Of a stretch of 64,000 nt of DNA, positions 1-9,405 are shown piece after piece. This stretch comes from Chitinophaga pinensis (GTDB taxonomy: Bacteria > Bacteroidota > Bacteroidia > Chitinophagales > Chitinophagaceae). The DNA is taken from NCBI GenBank assembly GCA_945876095.1, contig CAMCMP010000001.1:62001-126000 (forward strand). Direction: 5' to 3'. Positions within the stretch are counted from its first letter, which is position 1; each line of letters begins with the position of its first letter. The notes below the pieces were generated by a model, which was not told where the DNA came from, made no database searches, and worked only from the letters and a program-made list of their open reading frames with translations. A program made the position numbers and the translations under genes.

Positions 1-1
1 G

Positions 2-463
2 CAGTTTGAATTTCAAATAACTGATACGGCTAATAGTGGAGTGAAATATTTTGTGACTGAAAAAGAGCAGAACAGTGGTTCTGCTATAGGACTTGAATTT
101 CAAATACTCGATGATGACAAGCATCCTGATGGTAAATTGGGTTCCATTGGTAATAGAACAATGGCTTCTTTATATGATTTGATTCCTTCCTTAAAGATAA
201 CACAAAGTAGAAGAGAGAAATTACCTATTGGTGAGTGGAACAGAGGAAGAGTGATTGTATTTCCTGATGGAAGAGTGGAGCATTGGATTAATGGATGGAA
301 GGTAGTTGAATATCAGCGAGGCACACAGTATTTTTATGCGTTAGTAGCCAGAAGTAAATATGAGAAATGGCAAAATTTTGGGATGGCACCTAAGGGTCAT
401 ATACTATTACAAGAGCATGGCACCAAGGTTTCTTTTAGAAGTATAAAAATTAAGGAGCTTTAG
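2..463 (+). CDS. DUF1080 (3-keto-disaccharide hydrolase family) protein, C-terminal part
   Basis: The reading frame is open from base 2, so the gene starts before the window and only its C-terminal 153 or so residues are present. A GTG at 41 is not a plausible start because the preceding residues (QFEFQITDTANSGVKYF) already belong to the fold. The NSG turn, the EFQILDD strand, the EWN..R segment and the final FRSIKIKEL strand match the DUF1080/concanavalin-like beta-sandwich family, members of which include exported glycoside hydrolases acting on 3-keto sugars. The substrate cannot be read here. The Gfo/Idh/MocA oxidoreductase at 2.7 kb fits the same kind of pathway. A strong hairpin terminator follows the stop codon. 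Confidence 0.82.
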   Translation, partial: QFEFQITDTANSGVKYFVTEKEQNSGSAIGLEFQILDDDKHPDGKLGSIGNRTMASLYDLIPSLKITQSRREKLPIGEWNRGRVIVFPDGRVEHWINGWKVVEYQRGTQYFYALVARSKYEKWQNFGMAPKGHILLQEHGTKVSFRSIKIKEL

Positions 464-481
464 GTTTAAAGGACAATTTTT

Positions 482-540
482 AATCTTACCTAAAAAAATA
501 CCTGCCTTTTTTATTGGCAGGTATTTTTTTAGGTAAGATT
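482..540. terminator. Very strong hairpin terminator, 25-bp perfect stem
   Basis: Bases 482-506 and 516-540 are exact reverse complements (25 bp) around a 9-nt loop. Runs of seven A and seven T lie inside the arms. It follows the DUF1080 gene and precedes apbE, and would work as an intrinsic terminator for the upstream gene. Confidence 0.85.
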
Positions 541-589
541 TATATTTTAAGATTTAATTTTACCGAGAATCATCAATTAAAAAGAGGGA

Positions 590-1600
590 ATGTTTTCAAG
601 GTGTTTTTTTATTATTATTTTTGGGTGCTTATTTTTTGCTGCAGATGCACAAATGACTCGTTTTTCATTTACTGAATCAAAAATGGGAGCTCCTTTTACT
701 ATTACCTTCTATTCAAGAGATAGTGTTGAGGCGGCTAACATCGCTAAGCGTTGTTTTATTTTAGTAGACTCCTTTAATTTCATTTTTAGTGATTATATAG
801 ACACAAGCGAATTAAGTAAGTTAAGTAAAACAGCAGGTGTAAATTCATTGCCAGTAAGTCTATCACCAGCGATGTATGATATTTTAATTCAATCTAAGAA
901 AGCATATGAGTTGAGTGAGGGTGCTTTTGACATAACCATGGGACCACTTTCTAAATTGTGGAGAAAGGCTAGAAGGCAGCATCAATTTCCAACTGATTCA
1001 ACGGTAAGGAGTATCCAAAATTTGATAGGGTTCAATAAATTAGTTTTTGACACTTCAAATAAAACAGTGAGATTAACTCAGCCTGGAATGCAATTAGATC
1101 TTGGAGGCATAGCCCAAGGATATGTAGCTCAGAAAGTAATTGATTTTTTACTTACTCAAGGTATTAGCAATGCATTAGTAAATGCAAGTGGAGATATTGT
1201 TGTGAGTGGTGCGCCAAATGGTAAGGAAGGTTGGGTGGTAGGAGTGAACGTTCCAGAAAAAACGGATGAACTTCTAAATCAAAAATTAATCCTTAAAAAT
1301 CGTGCGGTTACCACCTCTGGAGATGCCTATCAGTATATTGAAAAAGATGGAATAAGGTATTCACATATCATTAACCCTGTTTCAGGATATGGGGTTACTT
1401 TTCAACGAAACGTTACTGTCATTGCTGCAGATGGAACTACGGCAGATTGGCTGGCTACAGCTTGCAGTATATTGTCATTAAAAAAAGCTAAGAAACTTGC
1501 CTCCTTGCTGGGAGCAGAAGTGCTTATTGCAGAAATAAAAAGGGGCAGGCTACTATTAAATTCGACTAAGGAATTTAGATTTTTCTGGAAACAAGAATAA
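590..1600 (+). CDS. apbE: FAD:protein FMN transferase (ApbE family)
   Basis: The 336-residue product has an N-terminal signal peptide (hydrophobic run FFIIIFGCLFFAADAQ) and should act outside the inner membrane. ApbE enzymes attach FMN from FAD to a threonine of target proteins such as the NqrC/RnfG subunits. Family landmarks are present in order: the AFDITMGPL block near residue 112, LDLGGIAQGY near 169, NASGDIVVSG, VTTSGDAY, the INPVSG motif near 262 and TADWLATA near 287. Length is normal for the family. No flavinylation target is encoded in the window, so its substrate is unknown. It is separated from the previous gene by a strong terminator, so it probably has its own promoter. Confidence 0.93.
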   Translation: MFSRCFFIIIFGCLFFAADAQMTRFSFTESKMGAPFTITFYSRDSVEAANIAKRCFILVDSFNFIFSDYIDTSELSKLSKTAGVNSLPVSLSPAMYDILIQSKKAYELSEGAFDITMGPLSKLWRKARRQHQFPTDSTVRSIQNLIGFNKLVFDTSNKTVRLTQPGMQLDLGGIAQGYVAQKVIDFLLTQGISNALVNASGDIVVSGAPNGKEGWVVGVNVPEKTDELLNQKLILKNRAVTTSGDAYQYIEKDGIRYSHIINPVSGYGVTFQRNVTVIAADGTTADWLATACSILSLKKAKKLASLLGAEVLIAEIKRGRLLLNSTKEFRFFWKQE

Positions 1601-1657
1601 CGGTAATATTTGTTTTAATTATTTGCTTATCTTTCAGCTTCAATTATTTATTTTATT

Positions 1658-2620
1658 GTGAAGCATTTTTTGTTATTATTTTCTATTGTTTTTTCATTTG
1701 AATGGCTAACTGCTCAGAACTCTCCAGTTCCATTTTCAACTTATCAATTTAATGTACCTGGTTCTCAAGTTCAGTGCAAGATGGTTCCAATTAAGGCGGG
1801 TAGTTTTTTAATGGGAAGTGCAGTCTCAGAAAAAGGTAGAGAAACTGATGAAGGTCCTCAGCGAAAAGTAACAATTGCTGCTTTTTGGATGGGTGCTTAT
1901 GAATTGAGTAGAGATGAGTTTGATGTTTTTTATAAGGATGAAAATACAAGTGATAATTCCACTGTAGATGCTATTACTAAACCCACGCCTCAATATATTG
2001 ATTTAACTTGGGGTATGGGTAAAGAGGGGGGCTATCCAGTAAATAGCATGTCACAGTATGCAGCGTTAATGTATTGTAGATGGCTGTATAATAAGACAGG
2101 TGATTTCTATAGACTTCCTACAGAAGCTGAATGGGAATATGCTTGTAGAGCAGGATCAACCACTCGATTTTATTTTGGTAATGATGAAAAACAGCTGGGA
2201 AAATATGCGTGGTTTAAGGATAACAGTGAAGAAAAATATCAAAAGGCAGGAATGAAGTTGCCTAATGCTTGGGGGCTATACGATATGCTGGGTAATGTTA
2301 GCGAATGGACGCTTGACCATTACGATGAAAAAAGAATGGCTGGTATGGGGCCGCTTACTGATAATCCTTTTGTAGAGCCTCAAAAAGCTCGTTATCCAAA
2401 AGTGATAAGGGGTGGTGGATATACAGAAGAAGCGAATGAACTTAGAACAGCTAATCGATCTAAGTCGGACCCGTTGATGAATCGTCGAGATCCTCAAATT
2501 CCTAAAAGTAAATGGTGGTTAACTGACGCACCATCTGTTGGATTTCGAATTGTTCGTCCATTGGTTCAGCCAAGTGCTGAAGAAATCAATGAATTTTTTA
2601 AAAAATATTTAGGGAAATAA
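1658..2620 (+). CDS. Formylglycine-generating-enzyme-like (SUMF1/FGE-sulfatase) exported protein
   Basis: The 320-residue protein starts with GTG; the following residues form a signal peptide ending in TAQ. The rest is a SUMF1/FGE C-type-lectin-like fold: MVPIKAGSFLMGS near the start, then LPTEAEWEYACRAGS, WGLYDMLGNVSEWTLD and VIRGGGY, ending in GFRIVRP. True formylglycine generators need two cysteines in the C-terminal part; none is visible in the VIRGGGY-GFRIVRP segment. A sulfatase-activating activity is therefore doubtful. Related Bacteroidota proteins (GldJ/GldK-like) are structural or gliding related, but this one lacks a lipobox and is shorter. No sulfatase gene lies nearby. The family call is secure; the function is not. 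Confidence 0.85.
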   Translation: MKHFLLLFSIVFSFEWLTAQNSPVPFSTYQFNVPGSQVQCKMVPIKAGSFLMGSAVSEKGRETDEGPQRKVTIAAFWMGAYELSRDEFDVFYKDENTSDNSTVDAITKPTPQYIDLTWGMGKEGGYPVNSMSQYAALMYCRWLYNKTGDFYRLPTEAEWEYACRAGSTTRFYFGNDEKQLGKYAWFKDNSEEKYQKAGMKLPNAWGLYDMLGNVSEWTLDHYDEKRMAGMGPLTDNPFVEPQKARYPKVIRGGGYTEEANELRTANRSKSDPLMNRRDPQIPKSKWWLTDAPSVGFRIVRPLVQPSAEEINEFFKKYLGK

Positions 2621-2720
2621 TTTTCTTTTAAAATGAAAAATATTTTATTTCAAATTGTAAAACGATCATAAATTTTTTACTCAATTTTTAATTATACATT
2701 GACCATTTAAATTAATTATT

Positions 2721-4073
2721 ATGAAAAACGATGCTTTAAAACTTAGTAATCCTAACCGTAGAGAATTCCTACGTCAGGGTTCAATGCTAGCTGGCGGATT
2801 AATTGCAGCTCCTCTTATTACCAATGCCAATTATTTTTCTGGTGCTGACGATGTAATTAAGATCGCCTTAGTTGGTTGTGGTGGTCGGGGAACTGGTGCT
2901 GCTTCTCAAGCATTGCTTAGTAAGCAAAATGTTAGAATTGTTGCAATGGCAGATGCCTTTAGAGATAATTTGGATGCTTGCTACTTATCACTAACGAGTG
3001 ATGAAATGGCTGAATCTATTGGTGGCAAAGCTATTTTAAAAACTAGGGTGGATGTTCCAGAGGAAAGAAAATTCACTGGTTTCGACGCTTATCTAAAAGC
3101 ATTTGAATTTGCTGATGTAGTGCTATTGGCAACTCCTCCAGGATTTAGGCCTATACATTTCGCAGAAGCAATCAAACAAAATAAGCATGTATTTATGGAG
3201 AAGCCAGTTGCAACCGATCCGGCTGGTATTCAAAGTGTATTGGCAACTGCTGCAATCGCTAAACAAAAGAAATTAAATGTAGTGGTTGGCTTGCAACGTC
3301 ACTACCAAAATTCTTATCGTGAACTTTTTAAAAGAAAGGAACTAATTGGTGATATCACTTCTATGCAAGCATGGTGGAACAATGATGGTGTATGGGTTAG
3401 ACCAAGAAAGGCTGGTCAAACAGAAATGGAATATCAAATGCGTAACTGGTATTACTTTAACTGGTTGTGTGGAGATCATATTACCGAACAGCATGTACAT
3501 AATCTAGATGCCGTTAACTGGTTTAAGGGAGGATATCCTGTGAGAGCTCAAGGAATGGGTGGTAGACAAGTGAGAAAAGGAAAAGAGCATGGAGAAATCT
3601 TTGATCATCATTATGTAGAATATACTTATGCTGATGGAAGTATTCTAAATAGCCAGTGTCGTCATATACCTGGTACAACTAGTAAGGTGGATGAATTGTT
3701 TATAGGAACAAAAGGTAAAATTCAGGCAGGTGCTGCTAATATCCTTGATCACAGTGGTAAAGTATTATATCAATTTGATAAAAAAACTGAAAATAATCCT
3801 TATCAAGCTGAGCACGTTGAGTTGTTTGCTGCTATCGCAAAAGGAGAATACAAATTTGCGGATGCAGAAAATGGAGCTAAAAGCACTATGACTTCAATTC
3901 TTGGTAGAATGGCTACTTATACTGGACAAAGGATCGAGTGGGAAAAAGCCATTAATTGTGGACTTGATATTCATCCAAAAGTATATAGTTTTGATGCGAT
4001 GCCTCCATTGCTTCCAAATGCAGATGGATTTTATCCAATTGCTGTGCCTGGAGTAACCAAGTATACAATGTAA
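2721..4073 (+). CDS. Gfo/Idh/MocA family oxidoreductase, Tat-exported
   Basis: The 450-residue protein opens with a twin-arginine signal (NRREFLRQ followed by a hydrophobic stretch), so it is exported folded with its NAD(P) cofactor. The Rossmann motif VGCGGRGTG comes just after, near residue 51, and the family EKP motif (FMEKPVA) near residue 147. The C-terminal half is the alpha/beta oxidoreductase domain. Such Tat-exported members in Bacteroidota oxidise or reduce sugars at C3 and often sit with DUF1080 hydrolases, as one does 2.2 kb upstream here. The substrate is not determinable. The gene is preceded by an AT-rich 100-bp gap and followed by a hairpin terminator. Confidence 0.92.
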   Translation: MKNDALKLSNPNRREFLRQGSMLAGGLIAAPLITNANYFSGADDVIKIALVGCGGRGTGAASQALLSKQNVRIVAMADAFRDNLDACYLSLTSDEMAESIGGKAILKTRVDVPEERKFTGFDAYLKAFEFADVVLLATPPGFRPIHFAEAIKQNKHVFMEKPVATDPAGIQSVLATAAIAKQKKLNVVVGLQRHYQNSYRELFKRKELIGDITSMQAWWNNDGVWVRPRKAGQTEMEYQMRNWYYFNWLCGDHITEQHVHNLDAVNWFKGGYPVRAQGMGGRQVRKGKEHGEIFDHHYVEYTYADGSILNSQCRHIPGTTSKVDELFIGTKGKIQAGAANILDHSGKVLYQFDKKTENNPYQAEHVELFAAIAKGEYKFADAENGAKSTMTSILGRMATYTGQRIEWEKAINCGLDIHPKVYSFDAMPPLLPNADGFYPIAVPGVTKYTM

Positions 4074-4100
4074 TTGGGATAATTTAGTTTATAAATTTTT

Positions 4101-4147
4101 AACACCCTATTGCTGGCTAATTTAGCTTACAGTGATAGGGTGTTTTT
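4101..4147 (+). terminator. Intrinsic terminator after the Gfo/Idh/MocA gene
   Basis: AACACCCTAT (4101-4110) pairs perfectly with ATAGGGTGTT (4135-4144) and is followed by further T residues. The loop contains a small secondary hairpin (GGCTAA/TTAGCT). Confidence 0.75.
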
Positions 4148-4247
4148 AACTTTTCGATATTCATTATAAATAGAGATGTAAAAAAAACTTTTGGATAGTT
4201 TACTTAAAAAAAGTTTTTATAATTGTAAAAAAATAAATCAAAATATT

Positions 4248-5189
4248 GTGCAGATAGTTATTACAGATGGATATACGCTTAATCCAGGAGATCTTAGTTG
4301 GGATGCTTTCAATGCATTAGGTGAGGTGGTTTATTATGACCGAACTGCTAGCAATCAGATGGTGGAAAGATGCAAAAATGCGCAGGTAATCATTACTAAT
4401 AAAACACCTGTCAATGCAGAGGTAATAGAAGCTGCAAAGGAGCTACGTTTAATTGCAGTTACTGCTACTGGTTATAATATGGTTGATGTGGCAGTTGCAA
4501 AAAAAAGAGGTATTCTTGTTTGTAATGTACCCGATTATGGAACCTATTCTGTAGCTCAACAAACCTTTTCAATGTTGCTTGAACTTACCAACCAAGTAGG
4601 TCTACATGCGGCCTCTGTAAAGGCTGGAGATTGGTCCCGATCAGCAGATTGGTGTTATACCAAAGGTCCAATTAAAGAGTTAAAGGACAATACTATCGGG
4701 ATAATTGGATTGGGTAAAATAGGTATTCAAATGGCGAAAATAGCAATGGCATTTGGAATGAAAGTAATTTATCACCGCGGTAAAAAAGGAGATGAAAATT
4801 TTACGGAGGTAAGTCTAATCGAATTATTTGCTCAGTCTGACTTTATTTCTATTCATTGTCCTCTTAAACCAGATAATCATGGACTAGTAAATAAAGAATT
4901 GTTGGCTTTAATGAAACCAACTGCCTATTTAATCAATGCATCTAGGGGACAATTAATTGTTGAGCATGATTTAGCAGATGCTTTATTGCAAAATAAAATT
5001 GCAGGTGCTGCGCTCGATGTTTTAAGTTCAGAACCTCCCTCTCCCGACAATCCATTAATTGGTCTGGCTAATTGTATTATTACTCCTCACAACGCCTGGA
5101 TAAGCTTTGAAGCTAGGAATCGATTAATGAAAGCTACCATTGAAAACGTTTCAGCAATGATCAATGGTAATCCAATAAATATGGTATAA
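4248..5189 (+). CDS. D-2-hydroxyacid dehydrogenase (glycerate/hydroxypyruvate reductase-like)
   Basis: This NAD-dependent reductase should interconvert a 2-hydroxyacid and a 2-oxoacid, such as glycerate and hydroxypyruvate. I chose the GTG at 4248 because it gives the family-typical beginning MQIVITDGYTLNPGD; an upstream TTG at 4191 would add a lysine-rich stretch with no counterpart. Family features: NAD Rossmann motif GLGKIG, the catalytic arginine in NASRGQL, the glutamate in LSSEPP and the histidine in TPHNAW. Length 313 residues is normal. It lies behind a terminator and upstream of an exported esterase, and may be part of the local sugar-acid metabolism (inference). Confidence 0.88.
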   Translation: MQIVITDGYTLNPGDLSWDAFNALGEVVYYDRTASNQMVERCKNAQVIITNKTPVNAEVIEAAKELRLIAVTATGYNMVDVAVAKKRGILVCNVPDYGTYSVAQQTFSMLLELTNQVGLHAASVKAGDWSRSADWCYTKGPIKELKDNTIGIIGLGKIGIQMAKIAMAFGMKVIYHRGKKGDENFTEVSLIELFAQSDFISIHCPLKPDNHGLVNKELLALMKPTAYLINASRGQLIVEHDLADALLQNKIAGAALDVLSSEPPSPDNPLIGLANCIITPHNAWISFEARNRLMKATIENVSAMINGNPINMV

Positions 5190-5282
5190 TTGAATTAATT
5201 TTAAACGGTCAAATTTTAGTTTGCTTTTCTAACAGAACCATGCTTCTAATTACTTGACTAATCACTTATTTAAAACCAACCA

Positions 5283-6155
5283 ATGAAAAAAATTATTTCT
5301 TTCTTTTTACTTTTATCAATTTCATCGATTGCAATTTCTCAGGGTAAAACCATGGAAAGTTTAACTATACATAGTAAGGTTTTAGGTAAAGATGTGAGGT
5401 ACTCAATGTATCTTCCTTCGGATTATGAAACTTCGCAAAGAAAATATCCAGTATTGTATTTATTGCATGGTTATTCTGATGATGAAACTGGCTGGGCTCA
5501 ATTTGGTGAGGTTCAAAAAATTGCTAACGAAACCATTTCAAAAGGGGATGCAACTCAAATGATCATTGTTATGCCCGACGCAGGTGTTTCTTGGTATATT
5601 AATGATGCAGCAGGAAAAGTTAAATATGAAGATTTTTTTATCAATGAATTTATTCCATTCATTGATTCTGTTTATAAAACAAGAAATAAAAAACAGTACA
5701 GAGCAGTCGCAGGACTTTCAATGGGAGGGTATGGATCTTTTATTTATGCAATGAAACATCCTGATCTTTTTTCAGCTGCTGCTCCATTAAGTGCTGCTAT
5801 ACATAGTGATTATGAAATTACAGAAATGCCTGACAATCTTAAAAATTATAAATTCATTGAGTTGTTTGGAATTGATTTGGCAGTAAAAAATCGTTTGACA
5901 GAAACCTGGAACAAAAATTCAGTTCTTAAGTTAGCCGCTACTGTTGCGGTAGAAAAATTAAACCAGGTTCATTATTACATTGACTGTGGGGATGATGATA
6001 GGTTAGTAAAAGCAAATATGGAACTGCATTCAATTTTTTTAGATAGAAAAGTTAGACATGAATTCAGGGTGAGAGACGGTGCGCATAACTGGCCTTACTG
6101 GAGATCAGCACTTCCAGAGGTGCTAAAGTTTATAAGCGAAAGTTTTCACCGATAA
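5283..6155 (+). CDS. Exported alpha/beta-hydrolase esterase (esterase D/feruloyl-esterase-like)
   Basis: The 290-residue product has a signal peptide ending in AISQ and a PF00756-type esterase fold. The nucleophile is Ser146 in GLSMGG; the oxyanion-side motif LLHGYSDD lies near residue 61; a likely catalytic Asp is in the DCGDDDR segment near 234; the catalytic His is in RDGAHNW near 270. Exported enzymes of this family remove ferulic or acetyl groups from plant polysaccharides. With xylB and xylA directly downstream, a role in trimming xylan-derived oligosaccharides is attractive, but this is inference from context. Confidence 0.85.
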   Translation: MKKIISFFLLLSISSIAISQGKTMESLTIHSKVLGKDVRYSMYLPSDYETSQRKYPVLYLLHGYSDDETGWAQFGEVQKIANETISKGDATQMIIVMPDAGVSWYINDAAGKVKYEDFFINEFIPFIDSVYKTRNKKQYRAVAGLSMGGYGSFIYAMKHPDLFSAAAPLSAAIHSDYEITEMPDNLKNYKFIELFGIDLAVKNRLTETWNKNSVLKLAATVAVEKLNQVHYYIDCGDDDRLVKANMELHSIFLDRKVRHEFRVRDGAHNWPYWRSALPEVLKFISESFHR

Positions 6156-6235
6156 TATATTAATCGATAATGAACTTTTTTAAACTTTATTTTTTTAAAA
6201 ATCCATTGTATTTTAGCAATCTATAAATCTTAATC

Positions 6236-7699
6236 ATGCTTTTATTAGGTATTGATATCGGTACATCGTCTATTAAAGTTTCCATCGTTGATGCGCAAAC
6301 GCAAAATTGTGTCGCTACCGCACAATATCCAGATACTGAGACGGGAATTACATCCCATCAAAAAGGTTGGGCTGAGCAAAGTCCTGACATGTGGTGGGAA
6401 AATGTTCAGCAAGCAATCCTTAAAGCGAATGCTACAAAAAAATACAACCCAGCAGATATAAAAGCTATTGGAATTGCTTATCAAATGCATGGATTGGTTT
6501 GCGTAGATAAGCAGCAGCGTGTTTTGCGAGATAGCATTATCTGGTGTGATAGTAGGGCAGTTGAAATTGGTAATCGTGCTTTTGATACCATTGGCCATGA
6601 ACGCTCATTAAAACACTTATTGAATTCACCCGGAAATTTTACTGCTGCTAAGCTTGCATGGGTAAAAGAAAACGAACCTGCTACTTTCGCATTAATTGAT
6701 AAAATAATGTTGCCGGGTGATTTTATTGCCATGAAACTTACTGGCGATATTACCACTAGTGTTGCTGCATTGAGTGAAGGTGTATTCTGGGATTTCAAAG
6801 AACAGGAACTTTCAAAAGATGTTTTTAATTATTTTGGATTTGATCAATCGATCATTCCAGAAATAAAAGAAGTATTTACTACTCATGGAAATATTTCAAC
6901 CTCTGTTGCCAATCAATTATCATTGCAACCAGGCATACCCGTTACTTACAAAGCTGGTGATCAGCCTAACAATGCATTGTCCTTAAATGTACTAGAGCCA
7001 GGCGAAGTAGCAGCTACTGCAGGAACTTCTGGTGTTATCTATGGAGTAACTGATCAGTTGGTTTTCGATCAGCAATCAAGGATAAATAGTTTTGCACATG
7101 TTAATTATGTAGAGAAACAAAAAAGAATTGGTGTGCTGCTTTGTATTAATGGAACAGGTATTTTAAATAGTTGGATAAAAAAGGTAACTGGTAATATTTA
7201 TTCTTATCAACAGATGAATGACGCTGCTGCTACTGTTGCTGCAGGAAGTGATGGATTAAGGATGCTGCCATTTGGTAATGGAGTAGAAAGAATGTTGGGT
7301 AACCAACTACTACAAAGTCATATTCATCAGATAGATTTTAATATTCATGGTCCAGCTCATTTATTTAGAGCTGCTCAAGAAGGAATTGCTTTTGCATTTC
7401 GATATGGGGTAGATATTATGCGAGATAATGGAATGCAACCTTCTGTTATTCGTGCAGGCAAAGCTAATATGTTTTTAAGCGATGTATTTACAAATTGTTT
7501 TGTAAATGCTACTAATATTCCAGTAGAACTCCATGACTGTGATGGTAGTGTGGGAGCAGCAAAGGGAGCTGGGATAGGTGTTGGTTTTTATATTTCACCA
7601 AAGGATGCATTTAGCAATGCAGTTCCAATTGATTTGGTAGAACCATCGCAAAGTAAATTATATGATCAATTGTATAATGAGTGGAAGGAGTTGATTTGA
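6236..7699 (+). CDS. xylB: Xylulokinase
   Basis: A 487-residue FGGY-family sugar kinase, which phosphorylates D-xylulose to xylulose 5-phosphate with ATP. The phosphate-1 loop GIDIGTSSIK is at the N-terminus, the substrate-facing QMHGLV and WCDSRA segments are near residues 82 and 102, and the adenosine-side region DQPNNALS and AATAGTSGV follows near 239. The next gene is xylose isomerase, which makes its substrate; this supports the xylulose specificity over other FGGY sugars. The gap to xylA is about 100 bp. Confidence 0.93.
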   Translation: MLLLGIDIGTSSIKVSIVDAQTQNCVATAQYPDTETGITSHQKGWAEQSPDMWWENVQQAILKANATKKYNPADIKAIGIAYQMHGLVCVDKQQRVLRDSIIWCDSRAVEIGNRAFDTIGHERSLKHLLNSPGNFTAAKLAWVKENEPATFALIDKIMLPGDFIAMKLTGDITTSVAALSEGVFWDFKEQELSKDVFNYFGFDQSIIPEIKEVFTTHGNISTSVANQLSLQPGIPVTYKAGDQPNNALSLNVLEPGEVAATAGTSGVIYGVTDQLVFDQQSRINSFAHVNYVEKQKRIGVLLCINGTGILNSWIKKVTGNIYSYQQMNDAAATVAAGSDGLRMLPFGNGVERMLGNQLLQSHIHQIDFNIHGPAHLFRAAQEGIAFAFRYGVDIMRDNGMQPSVIRAGKANMFLSDVFTNCFVNATNIPVELHDCDGSVGAAKGAGIGVGFYISPKDAFSNAVPIDLVEPSQSKLYDQLYNEWKELI

Positions 7700-7797
7700 T
7701 AAAATTATTATCAGCAATAAATTAAATAACTATTTTTTAAAATAAATTTCTAAACATCTTTATCTAAATTTTATTGGATAGGGGCAAATAAAAACAT

Positions 7798-9126
7798 ATG
7801 TCAGTAGTAATCGGAAACAAAGAGTTTTTTAAAGGTATCTCTCAAGTTAAGTTTGAGGGTGTAGGAAGTGATAATCCTTTAGCGTATAGATGGTATGATG
7901 AAAATAAGATAGTGGCAGGTAAGCCTATGAAAGATTACTTGCGTTTTGCTTGTGCCTATTGGCATTCATTTGTTGGTAATGGTGCAGATCCATTTGGAGA
8001 AGCTACTCATTTGCATCCATGGAATGAAAAATCAGATGCAGTTGAAAGAGCAAAGGATAAAGCAGATGCAGCTTTTGAATTTATTACCAAATTAGGACTT
8101 CCTTATTATTGTTTTCATGATGTAGATGTGGTTGATTATACCAACGATGTATTGGATAATGAAAAGAGATTACAATCGGTGACAGCTTATCTAAAGCAAA
8201 AACAGGCGGATAGTGGGGTTAAATTATTGTGGGGTACTGCTAATTTATTTTCGAATAGAAGGTATATGAATGGCGCTTCTACCAATCCTAATTTTCATGT
8301 ATTGGCTCACGCGGGTGCTCAGGTAAAAGCTGCATTGGATGCAACCATCGAATTAAAAGGAGAGAACTATGTTTTTTGGGGAGGCCGCGAAGGGTATATG
8401 AGTTTATTGAATACAAACATGAAAAGGGAAAAAGAGCATCTTGCGAAGTTTCTTCATGTTGCAAAAGATTATGCTCGTAAGAATGGATTTAAAGGTACTT
8501 TTTTTATTGAACCAAAACCTTGTGAGCCTAGTAAGCACCAGTATGATTATGATTGCGAAACGGTGATAGGATTTTTGCGTCAATATGATTTGCTGAATGA
8601 TTTTAAAATCAATATTGAAGTAAATCATGCAACTTTGGCTGGACATACTTTTCAGCACGAATTGCAGGTAGCTGCTGATGCGGGCATGTTAGGAAGTATG
8701 GATGCCAACAGAGGGGATTATCAAAACGGATGGGATACAGATCAGTTTCCAAATAATATCAATGAATTAGTAGAGTCTATGTTGGTGATTCTTGAAGCGG
8801 GAGGATTTGCAGGCGGTGGTATCAACTTTGATGCTAAGATTAGAAGGAATTCAACCGATGCAGCTGATTTATTTCATGCACATATTGGCGGAATAGATTC
8901 TTTTGCTAGAGCATTGATTATAGCAGATAATATTCTTAATAATAGTGACTATAAAAAGTTGCGTATCGACCGTTATGCAAGTTATGATGCTGGAAAAGGG
9001 AAATCTTTTGAAGAAGGTAAATTAACCTTAGAAGATCTTAGGTCTTTTGCACTTGAAAGTGGTGAGCCAGCAACAATAAGTGGCAGACAAGAATATTTTG
9101 AAAATATTATTAATCGATTTATTTAG
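7798..9126 (+). CDS. xylA: Xylose isomerase
   Basis: A 442-residue metal-dependent isomerase converting D-xylose to D-xylulose in the cytoplasm. Signature stretches are intact: the catalytic His and Asp in CFHDVDVV near residue 102, WGGREGY near 193, metal ligands in [13 protein letters not shown] near 237 and [12 protein letters not shown] near 272, and GSMDANRGD near 300. The length matches the class II (long) xylose isomerases. Together with xylB, the HAD phosphatase and the symporter downstream it forms a xylose uptake and catabolism block. A heptanucleotide tandem array begins at the last base of the stop codon. Confidence 0.97.
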   Translation: MSVVIGNKEFFKGISQVKFEGVGSDNPLAYRWYDENKIVAGKPMKDYLRFACAYWHSFVGNGADPFGEATHLHPWNEKSDAVERAKDKADAAFEFITKLGLPYYCFHDVDVVDYTNDVLDNEKRLQSVTAYLKQKQADSGVKLLWGTANLFSNRRYMNGASTNPNFHVLAHAGAQVKAALDATIELKGENYVFWGGREGYMSLLNTNMKREKEHLAKFLHVAKDYARKNGFKGTFFIEPKPCEPSKHQYDYDCETVIGFLRQYDLLNDFKINIEVNHATLAGHTFQHELQVAADAGMLGSMDANRGDYQNGWDTDQFPNNINELVESMLVILEAGGFAGGGINFDAKIRRNSTDAADLFHAHIGGIDSFARALIIADNILNNSDYKKLRIDRYASYDAGKGKSFEEGKLTLEDLRSFALESGEPATISGRQEYFENIINRFI

Positions 9127-9258
9127 TGAATGGTGGATGGTGAATAGTCAATTGTGAATGGTCAATGGTGAATGGTCAATGGTCAATGGTGAATGGTCAA
9201 TGGTCAATGGTGAATAGTCAATTGTGAATGGTCAATGGTGAATGGTCAATGGTGAATA
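9126..9258. repeat. Heptanucleotide tandem array, 19 units
   Basis: Nineteen consecutive 7-bp units run from 9126 to 9258. They are mainly GTGAATG and GTCAATG, with variants GTGAATA, GTCAATT and GTGGATG. A higher-order repeat is visible: the 42 bp at 9140-9181 recur exactly at 9210-9251. The array starts at the stop codon of xylA and is non-coding. Its length is probably variable by replication slippage. Confidence 0.95.
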
Positions 9259-9261
9259 GTA

Positions 9262-9288
9262 ATTCATTCATTCATTCATTCATTCATT
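9262..9288. repeat. ATTC tetranucleotide microsatellite
   Basis: Six full ATTC units plus ATT directly follow the heptamer array. It lies about 120 bp upstream of the HAD gene, so slippage here would not alter a reading frame but could change promoter spacing. Confidence 0.93.
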
Positions 9289-9405
9289 GTTTCTAACTAA
9301 AATTTCTGTTCGCAGTTTTTTCAAATTTTTGTAAAATTGAACTGGGTAATTACTGTGTGAAATACCTTATTTAAAATGAATGTATAATATCCAATCATAT
9401 TTATA

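Noticed and set aside
1658..2620. Active formylglycine-generating enzyme with a sulfatase partner
   Set aside because: The fold is right, but the expected C-terminal cysteines are not visible and no sulfatase is nearby.
4191..4247. N-terminal extension of the 2-hydroxyacid dehydrogenase from TTG 4191
   Set aside because: The extra residues are lysine-rich and the family start fits GTG 4248.
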